Of a stretch of 64,000 nt of DNA, positions 50,751-58,551 are shown piece by piece; positions within the stretch are counted from its first letter, which is position 1, and every line of letters starts with the position of its first letter. Under the pieces are notes generated by a model. That model worked only from the letters and a program-made list of their open reading frames with translations. It ran no database searches and was not told the origin of the DNA. Made by a program: the position numbers and the translations under genes. The stretch comes from a virus. The stretch spans positions 29,872-93,871 of the IMG/VR virus record IMGVR_UViG_3300042897_000742; one strand, 5' to 3'.

Positions 50751-51424
50751 AAAGAATAACATTCATAAGCGATACTCATACAAAACATAGAATGTTGGAT
50801 CTCCCAGGTGGAGATATCCTAATTCATAGTGGAGACATTATGAATAGTGGATATAACCTAAATGATGTCCAGGACTTTCTTATGTGGTTTGAAAAACAGG
50901 ATTATAAAGAGCTTATCTTTATTGCAGGTAATCATGATCGCATGTTTGAAAACCATCCAATAAGGATGGATGAAATACTTGAAGGATTCCCCTCTGTTAC
51001 ATATCTTGAAGATGACTGGGTTGATGTAGATGGAATTAAGATTTATGGTTCTCCTTGGCAGCCTGAATTCTTTAACTGGGCATTTAATCTTCCAAGAGGT
51101 GGAGAAGAAATTGAAGAAAAGTGGTCAATGATTCCTCCAGATACTGACATTCTCATCACACACGGTCCACCGCAAGGACACCTAGATACAAGTGGTGCAC
51201 CTTATAATGAACCTAACTTAGGCTGCGAATTGCTTCGTATCTATGTTGATAACATTAGACCAAAGATTCATGTATTTGGTCATATTCATGGCAGTGCTGG
51301 GCATAAGAAAGACAATCATATACATTTTGTTAATGCTGCAGTTCTTAATGAAAGATATGAACAAGTAACAAATGGGATTACTGTTGACTGGGATCCTGAA
51401 ACAAATTCAATAGATTTCATATAA
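50747..51424 (+). CDS. calcineurin-like metallophosphoesterase (MPPED type)
   Basis: 225 residues with all metal motifs intact: FISDTHTKH (D-x-H), HSGDIMN (GD), FIAGNHDRM (GNHD), ITHGPPQGHLD (H) and VFGHIHGSAG (GHxH). Layout and length fit the MPPED1/2-like class III phosphodiesterases. Substrate may be a cyclic or nucleotide phosphodiester; this is inference. It contrasts with the degenerate paralogue at 6120. Confidence 0.92.
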   Translation: MKRITFISDTHTKHRMLDLPGGDILIHSGDIMNSGYNLNDVQDFLMWFEKQDYKELIFIAGNHDRMFENHPIRMDEILEGFPSVTYLEDDWVDVDGIKIYGSPWQPEFFNWAFNLPRGGEEIEEKWSMIPPDTDILITHGPPQGHLDTSGAPYNEPNLGCELLRIYVDNIRPKIHVFGHIHGSAGHKKDNHIHFVNAAVLNERYEQVTNGITVDWDPETNSIDFI

Positions 51425-51921
51425 TGGAAAAGGCACATATTATAGGAAGTCAAGTATTTAGAGATAAAAGAGGTACATTTAGTCCTTTAGATCTAACTAA
51501 ATTGGATAAGAACTGGGTACAGAGTAACATTAGTGTAAATCCTTCTAAATTTACTTTACGAGGGTTACACTTCCAACGAAATGAACATTCCCAGGCTAAG
51601 CTAATTAAAGTTATTTCAGGTAAGATATTAGATTTTGTTATCGATATGAGAAATTTCTCTGATGACTATAATAAAATATTCTTCTTTGAAATGAATGAAG
51701 GTGATGAGCTATATGTACCTCGATACTTTGCCCATGGTTTTATAACAATGAAAGAAAACACAGTGGTACAATATTTAGTTGATAATGACTATAGCCCACA
51801 CAGCGAAGGAGTTAGGGTTTGGTCTTCGTATCCTGAGATTGAAAATCGTATAAAAGAAATTGATCCATCATATACTAAAGAATTATTAGTTATAGCAGAT
51901 AAAGATTTAATTGAAAAGTAA
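51424..51921 (+). CDS. dTDP-4-dehydrorhamnose 3,5-epimerase-like cupin (RmlC-like)
   Basis: 165 residues. VFRDKRGTFSPLDL, LRGLHFQRNEHSQAKLIKVISG (catalytic His), DFVIDMRNFSDDYN and LYVPRYFAHGFITM are the RmlC blocks. RmlC epimerises a dTDP-keto sugar on the way to dTDP-L-rhamnose or relatives. RmlA, B and D are not seen in this window, so it must use host intermediates or genes elsewhere. One-base overlap with the preceding gene. Confidence 0.88.
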   Translation: MEKAHIIGSQVFRDKRGTFSPLDLTKLDKNWVQSNISVNPSKFTLRGLHFQRNEHSQAKLIKVISGKILDFVIDMRNFSDDYNKIFFFEMNEGDELYVPRYFAHGFITMKENTVVQYLVDNDYSPHSEGVRVWSSYPEIENRIKEIDPSYTKELLVIADKDLIEK

Positions 51922-51924
51922 ATT

Positions 51925-52083
51925 ATGAAAATTGAGTATGTATCTTACTGGGATAGGCTTTATCTTATTCCTACGATTGCAATCGTTTTAGATCCAATGT
52001 TTGTGGGTTATAAGTACTTATCCATATCATGGCTTAAGGGATCGGTAGAAATAAGTTGGGGTCGAATTGAAGAAAATAACTAA
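51925..52083 (+). CDS. small hypothetical protein, 52 aa
   Basis: ATG at 51925, TAA at 52081-52083. Contains a hydrophobic stretch (LYLIPTIAIVLDPMFVG) that could be a membrane segment, and ends VEISWGRIEENN. Fills the gap between two genes with the local codon style. Not recognised. Confidence 0.55.
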   Translation: MKIEYVSYWDRLYLIPTIAIVLDPMFVGYKYLSISWLKGSVEISWGRIEENN

Positions 52084-52086
52084 ACA

Positions 52087-52368
52087 ATGGCAAAAAGGAT
52101 AGTGATGCAAATAAATAAAACAAAAAACCGCCTTATGAGATTTTTGAGATCACTATTTGTTAAGAAACCTAAAGACATTTTTCCTTATTCTGTAAAAGGA
52201 TTTAGAGATGCTAAGAGATGGGCACTATCCCAACCTCACCCATTTGCTCCTGAACTTTGTCTATGGGATTATGTTAGAGCTATGGCTTATCATGAAACTG
52301 AACTCCAATTACATATTATTAATCAATTCGTTAAAGGTAAGCTTGACGATAAACATATGTTTATATGA
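52087..52368 (+). CDS. hypothetical protein, 93 aa
   Basis: Basic N-terminus (MAKRIVMQINKTKNRLMRFL), then helices with SQPHPFAPELCLWDYVRAM. Overlaps the cytidylyltransferase start by 4 bases. Function unknown. Confidence 0.7.
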   Translation: MAKRIVMQINKTKNRLMRFLRSLFVKKPKDIFPYSVKGFRDAKRWALSQPHPFAPELCLWDYVRAMAYHETELQLHIINQFVKGKLDDKHMFI

Positions 52369-52802
52369 AAATAGGAATTACATGTTCATCCTTTGATTTA
52401 TTTCATGCAGGTCATGTTAAGATGTTAGAGGAAGCAAAGGGTCACTGTGATTATCTAATCGTTGCTCTTCAAACCAACCCTACTATAGATAGGCCACATA
52501 AGAATAAGCCTATACAATCCGTGGTTGAACGATACATTCAACTTGCCGCATGTAAATGGGTTGACCAAATAGTACCATACGAAACTGAAAAAGATCTTGA
52601 AGATATCTTCCTAACATTTGATATTCATGTTAGGATTATAGGCGATGAATATCAAAGTAAACAATTTACCGCTAGAGAGATATGCAGTAATCGTGGCATA
52701 GAGATCATTTATAATAAACGTGATCACTCTTTCTCTAGCACTGAACTTAGAAAACGAATCTATAATGAAGAACTTAAAAATCAAGTCAAAGTACCTTCTT
52801 AA
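52365..52802 (+). CDS. cytidylyltransferase-like nucleotidyltransferase (TagD/RfaE-C type)
   Basis: 145 residues. GITCSSFDLFHAGHVKML contains the H-x-G-H nucleotide-binding motif (HAGH), YLIVALQTNP and the C-terminal SFSSTELRKRI (the ISSTxLR motif) complete the fold. It activates an alcohol phosphate or sugar phosphate with CTP or ATP, as in glycerol-3-phosphate or heptose metabolism. It belongs to the sugar gene group with RmlC and FkbM. Confidence 0.88.
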   Translation: MKIGITCSSFDLFHAGHVKMLEEAKGHCDYLIVALQTNPTIDRPHKNKPIQSVVERYIQLAACKWVDQIVPYETEKDLEDIFLTFDIHVRIIGDEYQSKQFTAREICSNRGIEIIYNKRDHSFSSTELRKRIYNEELKNQVKVPS

Positions 52803-52878
52803 TGTTGAAGGTAAAAAAATTAAGGCAAACAGTCTTATTGAGTTAATTTGGAAAGTATTGAGAGGAAACCATGAGTAA
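52765..52878 (+). CDS. small basic protein, 37 aa (tentative)
   Basis: ATG at 52765 within the cytidylyltransferase end, TAA at 52876-52878 inside the next gene's start. Product starts MKNLKIKSKYLLNVEGKKI and ends IELIWKVLRGNHE. It bridges the 68-base gap between two larger genes, as other overlapping small genes do here. Evidence is only position and composition. Confidence 0.4.
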   Translation: MKNLKIKSKYLLNVEGKKIKANSLIELIWKVLRGNHE

Positions 52879-53614
52879 ACTTTACCTAGACTTTCTTGAG
52901 GTAGGGAGTAGTGATTTTAACACTATCATGGAATCCTGTAAAGAATCAGAGGTAGGCATGGTCATTGAACCAATTAAGACCTACCTCGATAATTTACCTA
53001 ATAAAGAAAATGTAATAAAAGTTAATGCAGCACTCTTATTTGGAGACAGTGAACCTGTTCCAATCTATTACATTAAACCTGAAGTAATAAAGAAACATGG
53101 ATTATTTGAATGGATGAGAGGATGTAATATGATAGGTCGCCCCCATGATTTTCACTTAAATTACTTTAACTCAATAGAGGAAATTGATCAATGGCAAGCT
53201 GCTTGGAGAGGACCAAATGCACCAAAGGGAAGAAATCTAATTGAAGAAGGATTAGTGACGGTTGAAGATGTGCCTAGTATATCATTCTATAATCTTATAA
53301 AAGAATTCAACATAGGTGGTATTAAGTACATTAAACTCGATACTGAAGGAATGGATGCTGATCTTTTAGAATCAATACTTGATGACCTATGGGATTTAGA
53401 TTCTGTTAGGTTACCAGAAAAAATTATGTTTGAAACTAATGCCCATAATGATACTACTAAATCATTTCAGATAATTGAAAGATTAGGCAGAATGGGATAT
53501 GAAATCTTGGTAGGTCAAGCCGACCCAGAATATTGGGTTAAATTTGAAGGAACTATTTATAGAGACTGTAAAGCAATATTAACACCTAAGTGGGATGGGA
53601 ATAAAGAAAATTAA
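52871..53614 (+). CDS. FkbM-family methyltransferase-like protein
   Basis: 247 residues. YLDFLEVGSSDFNTIM (motif I), MVIEPIKTYLDNLP, VPSISFYNLIKEFNIGGIKYIKLDTEGMDADLLES are diagnostic FkbM blocks. FkbM enzymes O-methylate sugars or polyketides, often in surface glycan loci. It overlaps the following membrane gene by 20 bases. Confidence 0.88.
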   Translation: MSKLYLDFLEVGSSDFNTIMESCKESEVGMVIEPIKTYLDNLPNKENVIKVNAALLFGDSEPVPIYYIKPEVIKKHGLFEWMRGCNMIGRPHDFHLNYFNSIEEIDQWQAAWRGPNAPKGRNLIEEGLVTVEDVPSISFYNLIKEFNIGGIKYIKLDTEGMDADLLESILDDLWDLDSVRLPEKIMFETNAHNDTTKSFQIIERLGRMGYEILVGQADPEYWVKFEGTIYRDCKAILTPKWDGNKEN

Positions 53615-53894
53615 GAAAGAATATAAAGAAACTCCTAAGACAGAGATTGGAGCCGCTGTCCTTGAAAACTTTACATACGGTTTTATAGGATCTGTTATTG
53701 TGGTATTCATTTCAAACAAAGTTGACATAGCCGTTCTGTTAAGTTATCTTGCATACTATTTCTTTGTAGGACGTGTTGTTAATAGACCAAAGTATGTAAC
53801 CTCTTTAGGAAAATTTATTGTATTTCCTGTATCTGCTGCTCTTGGGGCATTTACCGGGTATAAACTTGCACAATTTGTAACACCATTTTTATGA
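53595..53894 (+). CDS. membrane protein, 99 aa
   Basis: After a basic N-terminus (MGIKKIKKEYKET) come three hydrophobic stretches: FTYGFIGSVIVVFIS, AVLLSYLAYYFFVGRVV and IVFPVSAALGAFTGYKLAQF. Overlaps the glycosyltransferase start by 4 bases. Role unknown. Confidence 0.73.
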   Translation: MGIKKIKKEYKETPKTEIGAAVLENFTYGFIGSVIVVFISNKVDIAVLLSYLAYYFFVGRVVNRPKYVTSLGKFIVFPVSAALGAFTGYKLAQFVTPFL

Positions 53895-54547
53895 GAATAC
53901 CGAATATTTTACATATGATCTGGGTTGGTGATAGAACTCCACCTAAGTACTTTTGGGATAATCTAAACGGTTGGAAAGACTTAATGCCAGATTGGACATT
54001 TATGGTTTGGACTAATGAAGTTCTGACAGAAAAAGTAATAGGAAGTCAACATAAAGATTTCTTAGATCTTTTAGGTCGTTGCAGAAACGGCGCACAAATG
54101 GCGGATTTACTTAGTTACTTTGCAATAGAAAGATTTGGTGGATATTTTATGGATGCTGATGTAACACCAATAAGATCGCTAGATGAATTAGATACAGAAG
54201 GCAAAGAAGTAATTTTATGTCACGATTTACCTGAAATTACTTGGAATTTTGTTTCTGCCGGTTTCTTTGGTGGTGTACCTCATCACCCCTTATTCCAAAA
54301 CCTAGTTAAAAATGCAAATCGTATAGATTTAACTGATCCTGATCAACAGATAACTACTGGGCCTGGTTATTTAGGAACGGAATGGTCAAAAATTGACTGG
54401 TCTAAAAACGGCGGATACTTAATGTTACCTTACTGGGCATTTTATCGTAATCGTATAGGTGATCCTGGACCTTATATGCCGGACCGTATTATGCTAGATC
54501 ATCCTGGTGCATTTGGCAATCACTTTTATGCAGCCGAATGGCTTTAA
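53891..54547 (+). CDS. GT32-like glycosyltransferase (D-x-D sugar-binding)
   Basis: 218 residues. IPNILHMIWVGDRTPPKYF, WTFMVWTNEVL, AQMADLLSYFAIERFGGYFMDADVTPI (D-x-D as DAD) and FFGGVPHHPLF are characteristic of the OCH1/GT32 group, which transfer mannose, galactose or glucose. It closes the 51.4-54.5 kb sugar set (RmlC, cytidylyltransferase, FkbM, GT32). Confidence 0.88.
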   Translation: MRIPNILHMIWVGDRTPPKYFWDNLNGWKDLMPDWTFMVWTNEVLTEKVIGSQHKDFLDLLGRCRNGAQMADLLSYFAIERFGGYFMDADVTPIRSLDELDTEGKEVILCHDLPEITWNFVSAGFFGGVPHHPLFQNLVKNANRIDLTDPDQQITTGPGYLGTEWSKIDWSKNGGYLMLPYWAFYRNRIGDPGPYMPDRIMLDHPGAFGNHFYAAEWL

Positions 54548-54561
54548 GAATATATAAACAA

Positions 54562-54669
54562 ATGATAAGTACTCTAGGTAATATTGCTGCTGCCTTATTT
54601 GTTTTACAAGGAACCCTAATGATATTACCTCTTATTATACTTGGTAAAATTATTAAAGCTTTTAAGTGA
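54562..54669 (+). CDS. small membrane peptide, 35 aa
   Basis: ATG at 54562, TGA at 54667-54669. One hydrophobic helix (IAAALFVLQGTLMILPLIIL) with a basic C-terminus GKIIKAFK. The stop overlaps the GTG start of the next gene. Resembles other tiny membrane peptides here (38163). Function unknown. Confidence 0.55.
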   Translation: MISTLGNIAAALFVLQGTLMILPLIILGKIIKAFK

Positions 54670-55232
54670 AACATATAAAGACATACGAAAAATTCCAATT
54701 GGTAGATGAAACTTACCAGATCTTGGAAGGAAAGGTTTCTCGTGAAGAGCTTACCAATATCATAAATGAAGGTTTCTTTGGATTCCTTCGTGGTCTTTTT
54801 GTTGATAATAAAACAAAAAGAGCTCTTGATAAACTAGCCGATGATCTATTTAAGACAAAGGTTGAATTAATGAAATTAGAGATCCAGGAAGATCAGGTAG
54901 ATGCCTTTAAAGATGAACTTAAAGCAGCCGAACAAGGGCAAGACTATTCCAGTCAACAGGGAGAACTTGATACAACAGACCTTGACCGGATTAAGGAAAT
55001 GAAGATTAAATCTCTACAAGACCGTGAAACTGCAATATCTGACGAAATGGATAATCTTGGTCAGATATCGGATAAACTACAGAGGTATGTAGAAAAGATT
55101 AAACTAGATGTCCGCATGAAGGCAACTGATGCCACAATCAAAATAGCTGATGATGAAATCGCCCGTATTCTACAGAAATTGAAGCGCGAAGATCAAAAGC
55201 AATCCCAGCAAATTGACCGTGAATTAAGGTAA
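54666..55232 (+). CDS. capsid-targeted coiled-coil protein, GTG start
   Basis: 188 residues from GTG at 54666; the peptide MKHIKTYEKFQLVDE is the packaging tag, which fixes the start at GTG. A second cleavage-like site, IINEGFFGF, has its Glu at ~35. Beyond it lie long helices (DKLADDLFKTKVELMKLEI, RETAISDEMDNLGQISDKL) that should form a coiled coil. Isolated from the two tag clusters. Confidence 0.75.
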   Translation: MKHIKTYEKFQLVDETYQILEGKVSREELTNIINEGFFGFLRGLFVDNKTKRALDKLADDLFKTKVELMKLEIQEDQVDAFKDELKAAEQGQDYSSQQGELDTTDLDRIKEMKIKSLQDRETAISDEMDNLGQISDKLQRYVEKIKLDVRMKATDATIKIADDEIARILQKLKREDQKQSQQIDRELR

Positions 55233-55264
55233 ACCTTTTCCAACCAGTGCATATAATTAATATA
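55231..55264 (+). promoter_or_regulatory. class B promoter-like site touching a start codon
   Basis: AAACCTTTT from 55231 and TATAATTAATATA at 55252-55264, 18 bases from first C. The last base is the A of the ATG at 55264, so the message would be leaderless. AAGG-TAAA-CCTT around the left box is palindromic. Confidence 0.6.
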
Positions 55265-55878
55265 TGACGGTAGCCAACAAATTGGAACATCCTAAATGGA
55301 AAGCCTTTATTAAGCATGTAAAGACAGAATGTAAACATGCTGGTATAAAGGTTGAACTGCGTAATGTTCAATATTTAAGGCTAGGCCAAGGTATGAAATG
55401 TTCAGGTTACTTTGATGAAGAGAACCGAAAACTAGTAGTAGCAATGCTCAATCCTGCTGCTGATGGAGTCCTGGTACATGAATTTGGTCACTTTACACAA
55501 TGGCAAGAAAAGATTCCTATTTGGAAAAAGGCAGGTTGGGCAATGGGCCATATTGAGGAGTGGCTAGGTGGAGCAAATAAACGAAACATTGAAAAGTGGA
55601 TGGCTGTCTCTAGAGACCTAGAACTCGACAATGAAAAGCGGTCTGTCCGGTTAATAAAGGAATGGAGTCTACCTATCAATACTGAGAGCTACACAAGATG
55701 CGCCAATGCATATGTCCTATTCTATAATTGGATGTTGACCTCGAGACGGTGGTGTAAGCCAGGCAATACTCCCTATTCAAACAAGCGGGTCCTTAATGCA
55801 TGTAGTCCCAAATTCAATATGAGATACGACCAGCTCTCAAAGAGAATGCGCCAAGCATTCGAAGAATCCGGTATCTAG
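55264..55878 (+). CDS. zinc metallopeptidase-like protein (HEFGH)
   Basis: 204 residues. The zincin motif VLVHEFGHFTQW lies near residue 75; a downstream ELDNEKRS could give the third ligand (E). KLVVAMLNPAADG precedes it. I recall similar small phage proteins annotated as putative peptidases. No signal peptide, so a cytoplasmic target is likely. It starts the early-type region and precedes a 600-base non-coding stretch. Confidence 0.8.
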   Translation: MTVANKLEHPKWKAFIKHVKTECKHAGIKVELRNVQYLRLGQGMKCSGYFDEENRKLVVAMLNPAADGVLVHEFGHFTQWQEKIPIWKKAGWAMGHIEEWLGGANKRNIEKWMAVSRDLELDNEKRSVRLIKEWSLPINTESYTRCANAYVLFYNWMLTSRRWCKPGNTPYSNKRVLNACSPKFNMRYDQLSKRMRQAFEESGI

Positions 55879-56476
55879 TAAATCAAAGCTTTCAAAAGGC
55901 AGCACATGGAGCACACTATCCGGACAAGCAAGCCGCTCTTTGCTCAAAACCCCCTATACTACTAAAAGAGCTCAAACGGCTCAAACCACCCTATCCACTA
56001 CCTCTAGATCCAGAATACCTGTAATACCTGCAATACTAAAAGGATCCTGTTACTCTCCATCTATATAGACTCAGTATGCCCATTCCCGTGTTCCACTGTG
56101 GACTACCAGTCGTCGCGGTCGCGAATCCGGTAGTCTACAATCTGGCTCTCTGGTCCACCTTCCAGATCTAGTAGATATATAGGGACTACCAGGGACTCTA
56201 GATCTATCTAGATACCGCTTTTCCACTCAAAGTACTCAACTACTTCAACTGACAAGATCACCGGTAGCCCATGTCTCTTGAGAGAATCCAAATCCGGCCG
56301 TGTAACAAGACACACTACTCTGCTCTCCAGAATACGAGCTGTACAAGTACAACGACTCGTAGTAGTACAGATCCAGAGAACCAGGCACACTCCCATAAGA
56401 ATTTCCCTGTAGTAGCGAAGCACGAGTCTTTCAGAATCTCCACAAACCTGTTATAATTACTATAAATACTACCACT
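55879..56476. other. non-coding island 1, G+C-richer, with nested hairpin
   Basis: No convincing gene in ~600 bases; stops are frequent in all frames and short frames lack phage-like codon use. G+C is visibly higher than in flanking coding DNA. GACTACC (56101-56107) pairs with GGTAGTC (56129-56135) around an inner TCGCG-GT-CGCGA palindrome. GGACTACCAG recurs at ~56099 and ~56183. Four CTAG sites occur. Ends in a class C promoter. Could be an origin or a structured RNA; undetermined. Confidence 0.6.
56428..56468 (+). promoter_or_regulatory. class C promoter-like site with TATAAATA
   Basis: CTTTCAGA at 56428-56435 and TTATAATTACTATAAAT from 56451, 23 bases start to start. TATAAATA at 56461-56468 is also present, 8 bases before the ATG at 56477. 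Confidence 0.62.
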
Positions 56477-56827
56477 ATGGGAAAAGGATACATCGGAGAA
56501 AGCCGCGGAGAACGCGCAATGAACAAAATCGTAAACTACATCGAACGCCAGGACAGGAAACGTCAAGATGGTGAACCACAAAAGTACGAAGGTAATTCGC
56601 TAGTAGACCAATTAAAGGCGGCTTACGGTAAGGACTGGGAACATGAACTGGAAGAGATCCGCCGCGAACATCGCGATCCACAATATAAGGCCGCAAAGGA
56701 TAAGGTCCGCGCAGAAGCCAAACAGAGATATTGGAACCAACCTCGACGTGAACGCGATGATAGTGGAATTACAGAAGGTACCTACGTGGCTCGAGCCCTC
56801 AACGCATGGCGTAAGGACTACAAGTAG
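56477..56827 (+). CDS. hypothetical charged protein, 116 aa
   Basis: Very rich in Arg, Lys, Glu (RKRQDGEPQKYEG, EEIRREHRDPQYKAAKDKV, RYWNQPRRERDD). Helical, probably nucleic acid-binding by charge alone. Its stop abuts class A copy 3. Codons favour C-ending forms, like other early genes. Confidence 0.75.
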   Translation: MGKGYIGESRGERAMNKIVNYIERQDRKRQDGEPQKYEGNSLVDQLKAAYGKDWEHELEEIRREHRDPQYKAAKDKVRAEAKQRYWNQPRRERDDSGITEGTYVARALNAWRKDYK

Positions 56828-56917
56828 ATTGTTAATAACTTTGTGAAAAAAGTCTGCTCTAGATTTTTTTATCCCAACAAATTGTATTAAATTTATACTA
56901 TAATTAAATAAACGGAT
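56828..56917 (+). promoter_or_regulatory. class A repeat-type promoter (copy 3)
   Basis: ATTGTTAATAAC at 56828-56839, shortened inverted repeat ACTTTgtgaaaAAAGT, TTTTTTATCCCAA, core TTGTATTAAATTTATA at 56882-56897, then CTATAATTAAATAA. Confidence 0.78.
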
Positions 56918-57184
56918 ATGGTACACAGAGAATATAGACTAAAGGTAGTAAAGGATATCGTAATTCACTCAGGTCGTGGGGTAACCCCAGTCTACTACCC
57001 GGTCTGTAAAATAGTAACAGTAGACCAGGATACATGGGAAAGGCTGAAAAAGGGAGAGACTATAGAAAGGCCCGCTCATGATGGTTTTATCCGCTACGAC
57101 AAATGGAACTTCGCCAATGAGGTGGAATGGACCGAGGTTACTGTAAGTCATGGAATTGCTAAACTGGGTTTACGAAATTGTTAA
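56918..57184 (+). CDS. hypothetical protein, 88 aa, stop inside class A repeat
   Basis: Beta-rich (YRLKVVKDIVIHSGRG, YYPVCKIVTVDQDTW) with an acidic end. The last two codons and the stop (N-C-TAA) are supplied by AATTGTTAA of the next class A repeat, so the repeat has been placed right against or into the gene end. Function unknown. Confidence 0.75.
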   Translation: MVHREYRLKVVKDIVIHSGRGVTPVYYPVCKIVTVDQDTWERLKKGETIERPAHDGFIRYDKWNFANEVEWTEVTVSHGIAKLGLRNC

Positions 57185-57265
57185 TAACTTTTTGAAAAAA
57201 GTCTCCCAAAAATTTTCAAATCCCAATTATTTGTATTAAATTTATATAAATTAAAAAAACGGAAT
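57177..57265 (+). promoter_or_regulatory. class A repeat-type promoter (copy 4)
   Basis: ATTGTTAATAAC at 57177-57188 overlaps the preceding gene's stop. Short palindrome ACTTTTTGAAAAAAGT, AAATTTTCAAATCCCAATTA, core TTGTATTAAATTTATA at 57231-57246. Confidence 0.78.
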
Positions 57266-57439
57266 ATGGTACAAACAACTAAAAACTATCAGGTAGAACT
57301 GAAAAACGACCTTCTAATGGTTAAGGATTCAAATGGTCAACTTCTTAAAGCATTCTGCGTACCCGTATGGAACGCTGTTGAAAAGTTCCACGAGATGGTA
57401 AAACGCTGTAAGGAATTGGAAACTAAATCTGGTAAGTAA
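57266..57439 (+). CDS. small hypothetical protein, 57 aa
   Basis: ATG at 57266, TAA at 57437-57439. Product MVQTTKNYQVELKNDLL with a strand-strand-helix look (LLKAFCVPVWNAVEKFHEMV). Directly behind class A copy 4 and one base before the next gene. Not recognised. Confidence 0.72.
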   Translation: MVQTTKNYQVELKNDLLMVKDSNGQLLKAFCVPVWNAVEKFHEMVKRCKELETKSGK

Positions 57440-57440
57440 T

Positions 57441-57662
57441 ATGAACCCATTCAACCGTTACCCGCAAGGCTATCTGCCTAAGATCCAATACTGGGCCAGT
57501 CAATTGGCAGAAGCTGCATATCTTGGAGAAGCCGAAAAGATCCCATACATTAAGATCAAATTGGACTACTTCATGGAACGCCAAATGGAAATCTCAAAAA
57601 AGGATATCCCTGGATTTGAAGGAACAAGAGAACAACTAAGTAACTTAACTATATACAAATAA
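57441..57662 (+). CDS. hypothetical protein, 73 aa
   Basis: Helical (YLPKIQYWASQLAEAAYLGEA, YIKIKLDYFMERQMEISKK). Second gene of the class A copy 4 unit, two bases before the RecA-fold ATPase. Possibly an accessory of that ATPase, by position only. Confidence 0.72.
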   Translation: MNPFNRYPQGYLPKIQYWASQLAEAAYLGEAEKIPYIKIKLDYFMERQMEISKKDIPGFEGTREQLSNLTIYK

Positions 57663-57664
57663 CT

Positions 57665-58534
57665 ATGGCAAAAACGGAAACTTTGCAAAATCGCTTAACA
57701 CAGATCAAGGATGTCAAATATGCTGAAGGCCTATTCGACGCCCACAAAACAGGAACCCCTCTCGACGGACTATTTAGTATCGATGGTGGTGTTCCTAAGG
57801 CAACCAACTGGATGGTGGTTGGAGACCCTGGAGTCGGTAAGAGTACAGTTACTCTGGATATCATCGCAAATGCTCAAAAGCATGGCTCTAAGGTACTCTT
57901 CATCTCGGCGGAGATGAACCAGGTGGATCTTTACCTATATGTACAACGTTATCCTAAATTTGGTAACCTGGATATCTTCTTTCCACAGGAACTCGCCGAC
58001 GGAGAAGATCCTCGCCGTGTACTACGAGAAATCCTTGATGAAGGATATGACCTGGTACTGATTGACTCCTTCATTGAATTGCAACAGACAATCCGTGAAC
58101 ACGCACACATGACGAGTAATGGTTCAGAGAAGTGGTTATTGGATCTAATGTATGGCCATAACCTCGGCAATAACAAACCTGGTAAATTTACCTCATTCCT
58201 TAATATCCAACAGGTGAACAAAGGTGGTACATTCGTTGGATCCAATAAGTTGAAACATATGACCACTGGTATGATGGAAATCCGATTCGTCGATGAAAGA
58301 AGCCAGGATGAAAGGTACGTGGTATTCTCTAAGAACCGCCGAGGTCATGTAGGAAAACAAATGTTCTTTGATCTATCCGCTGCCGGAGATGTTAACTACG
58401 ATACTGAACGATTTAAGAAATCGGAATCTCTGAAAGAACTGAAGCGTAAGGAGAAGGAATTGGTGAAAGCCCAAGGACTCGAATTTGATAAGTTATTCGG
58501 CCTTACTGCCGAGGAACCAGAAACAGAAGCTTAA
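57665..58534 (+). CDS. RecA/RadA/DnaB-fold ATPase
   Basis: 289 residues. Walker A GDPGVGKS at residues 53-60 after PKATNWMVV, VLFISAEMNQVDLYLYVQR (the KaiC/DnaB-like second block), Walker B DLVLIDSFIE, and SFLNIQQVNKGGTFVGSNKLKHMT with the Q and K sensor region. This fits RadA/Sms or DnaB-type C-terminal domains without extra domains; a recombinase or helicase-loader role is possible. Expressed behind a class A promoter, so probably early. Confidence 0.85.
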   Translation: MAKTETLQNRLTQIKDVKYAEGLFDAHKTGTPLDGLFSIDGGVPKATNWMVVGDPGVGKSTVTLDIIANAQKHGSKVLFISAEMNQVDLYLYVQRYPKFGNLDIFFPQELADGEDPRRVLREILDEGYDLVLIDSFIELQQTIREHAHMTSNGSEKWLLDLMYGHNLGNNKPGKFTSFLNIQQVNKGGTFVGSNKLKHMTTGMMEIRFVDERSQDERYVVFSKNRRGHVGKQMFFDLSAAGDVNYDTERFKKSESLKELKRKEKELVKAQGLEFDKLFGLTAEEPETEA

Positions 58535-58551
58535 ACCCTAAACAAACGGAT

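Noticed and set aside
56208-56581. Open frames on the - strand and at 56271-56456 on the + strand in non-coding island 1
   Set aside because: Composition is unlike any neighbouring gene, frames overlap each other and the promoter, and none has a recognisable motif.
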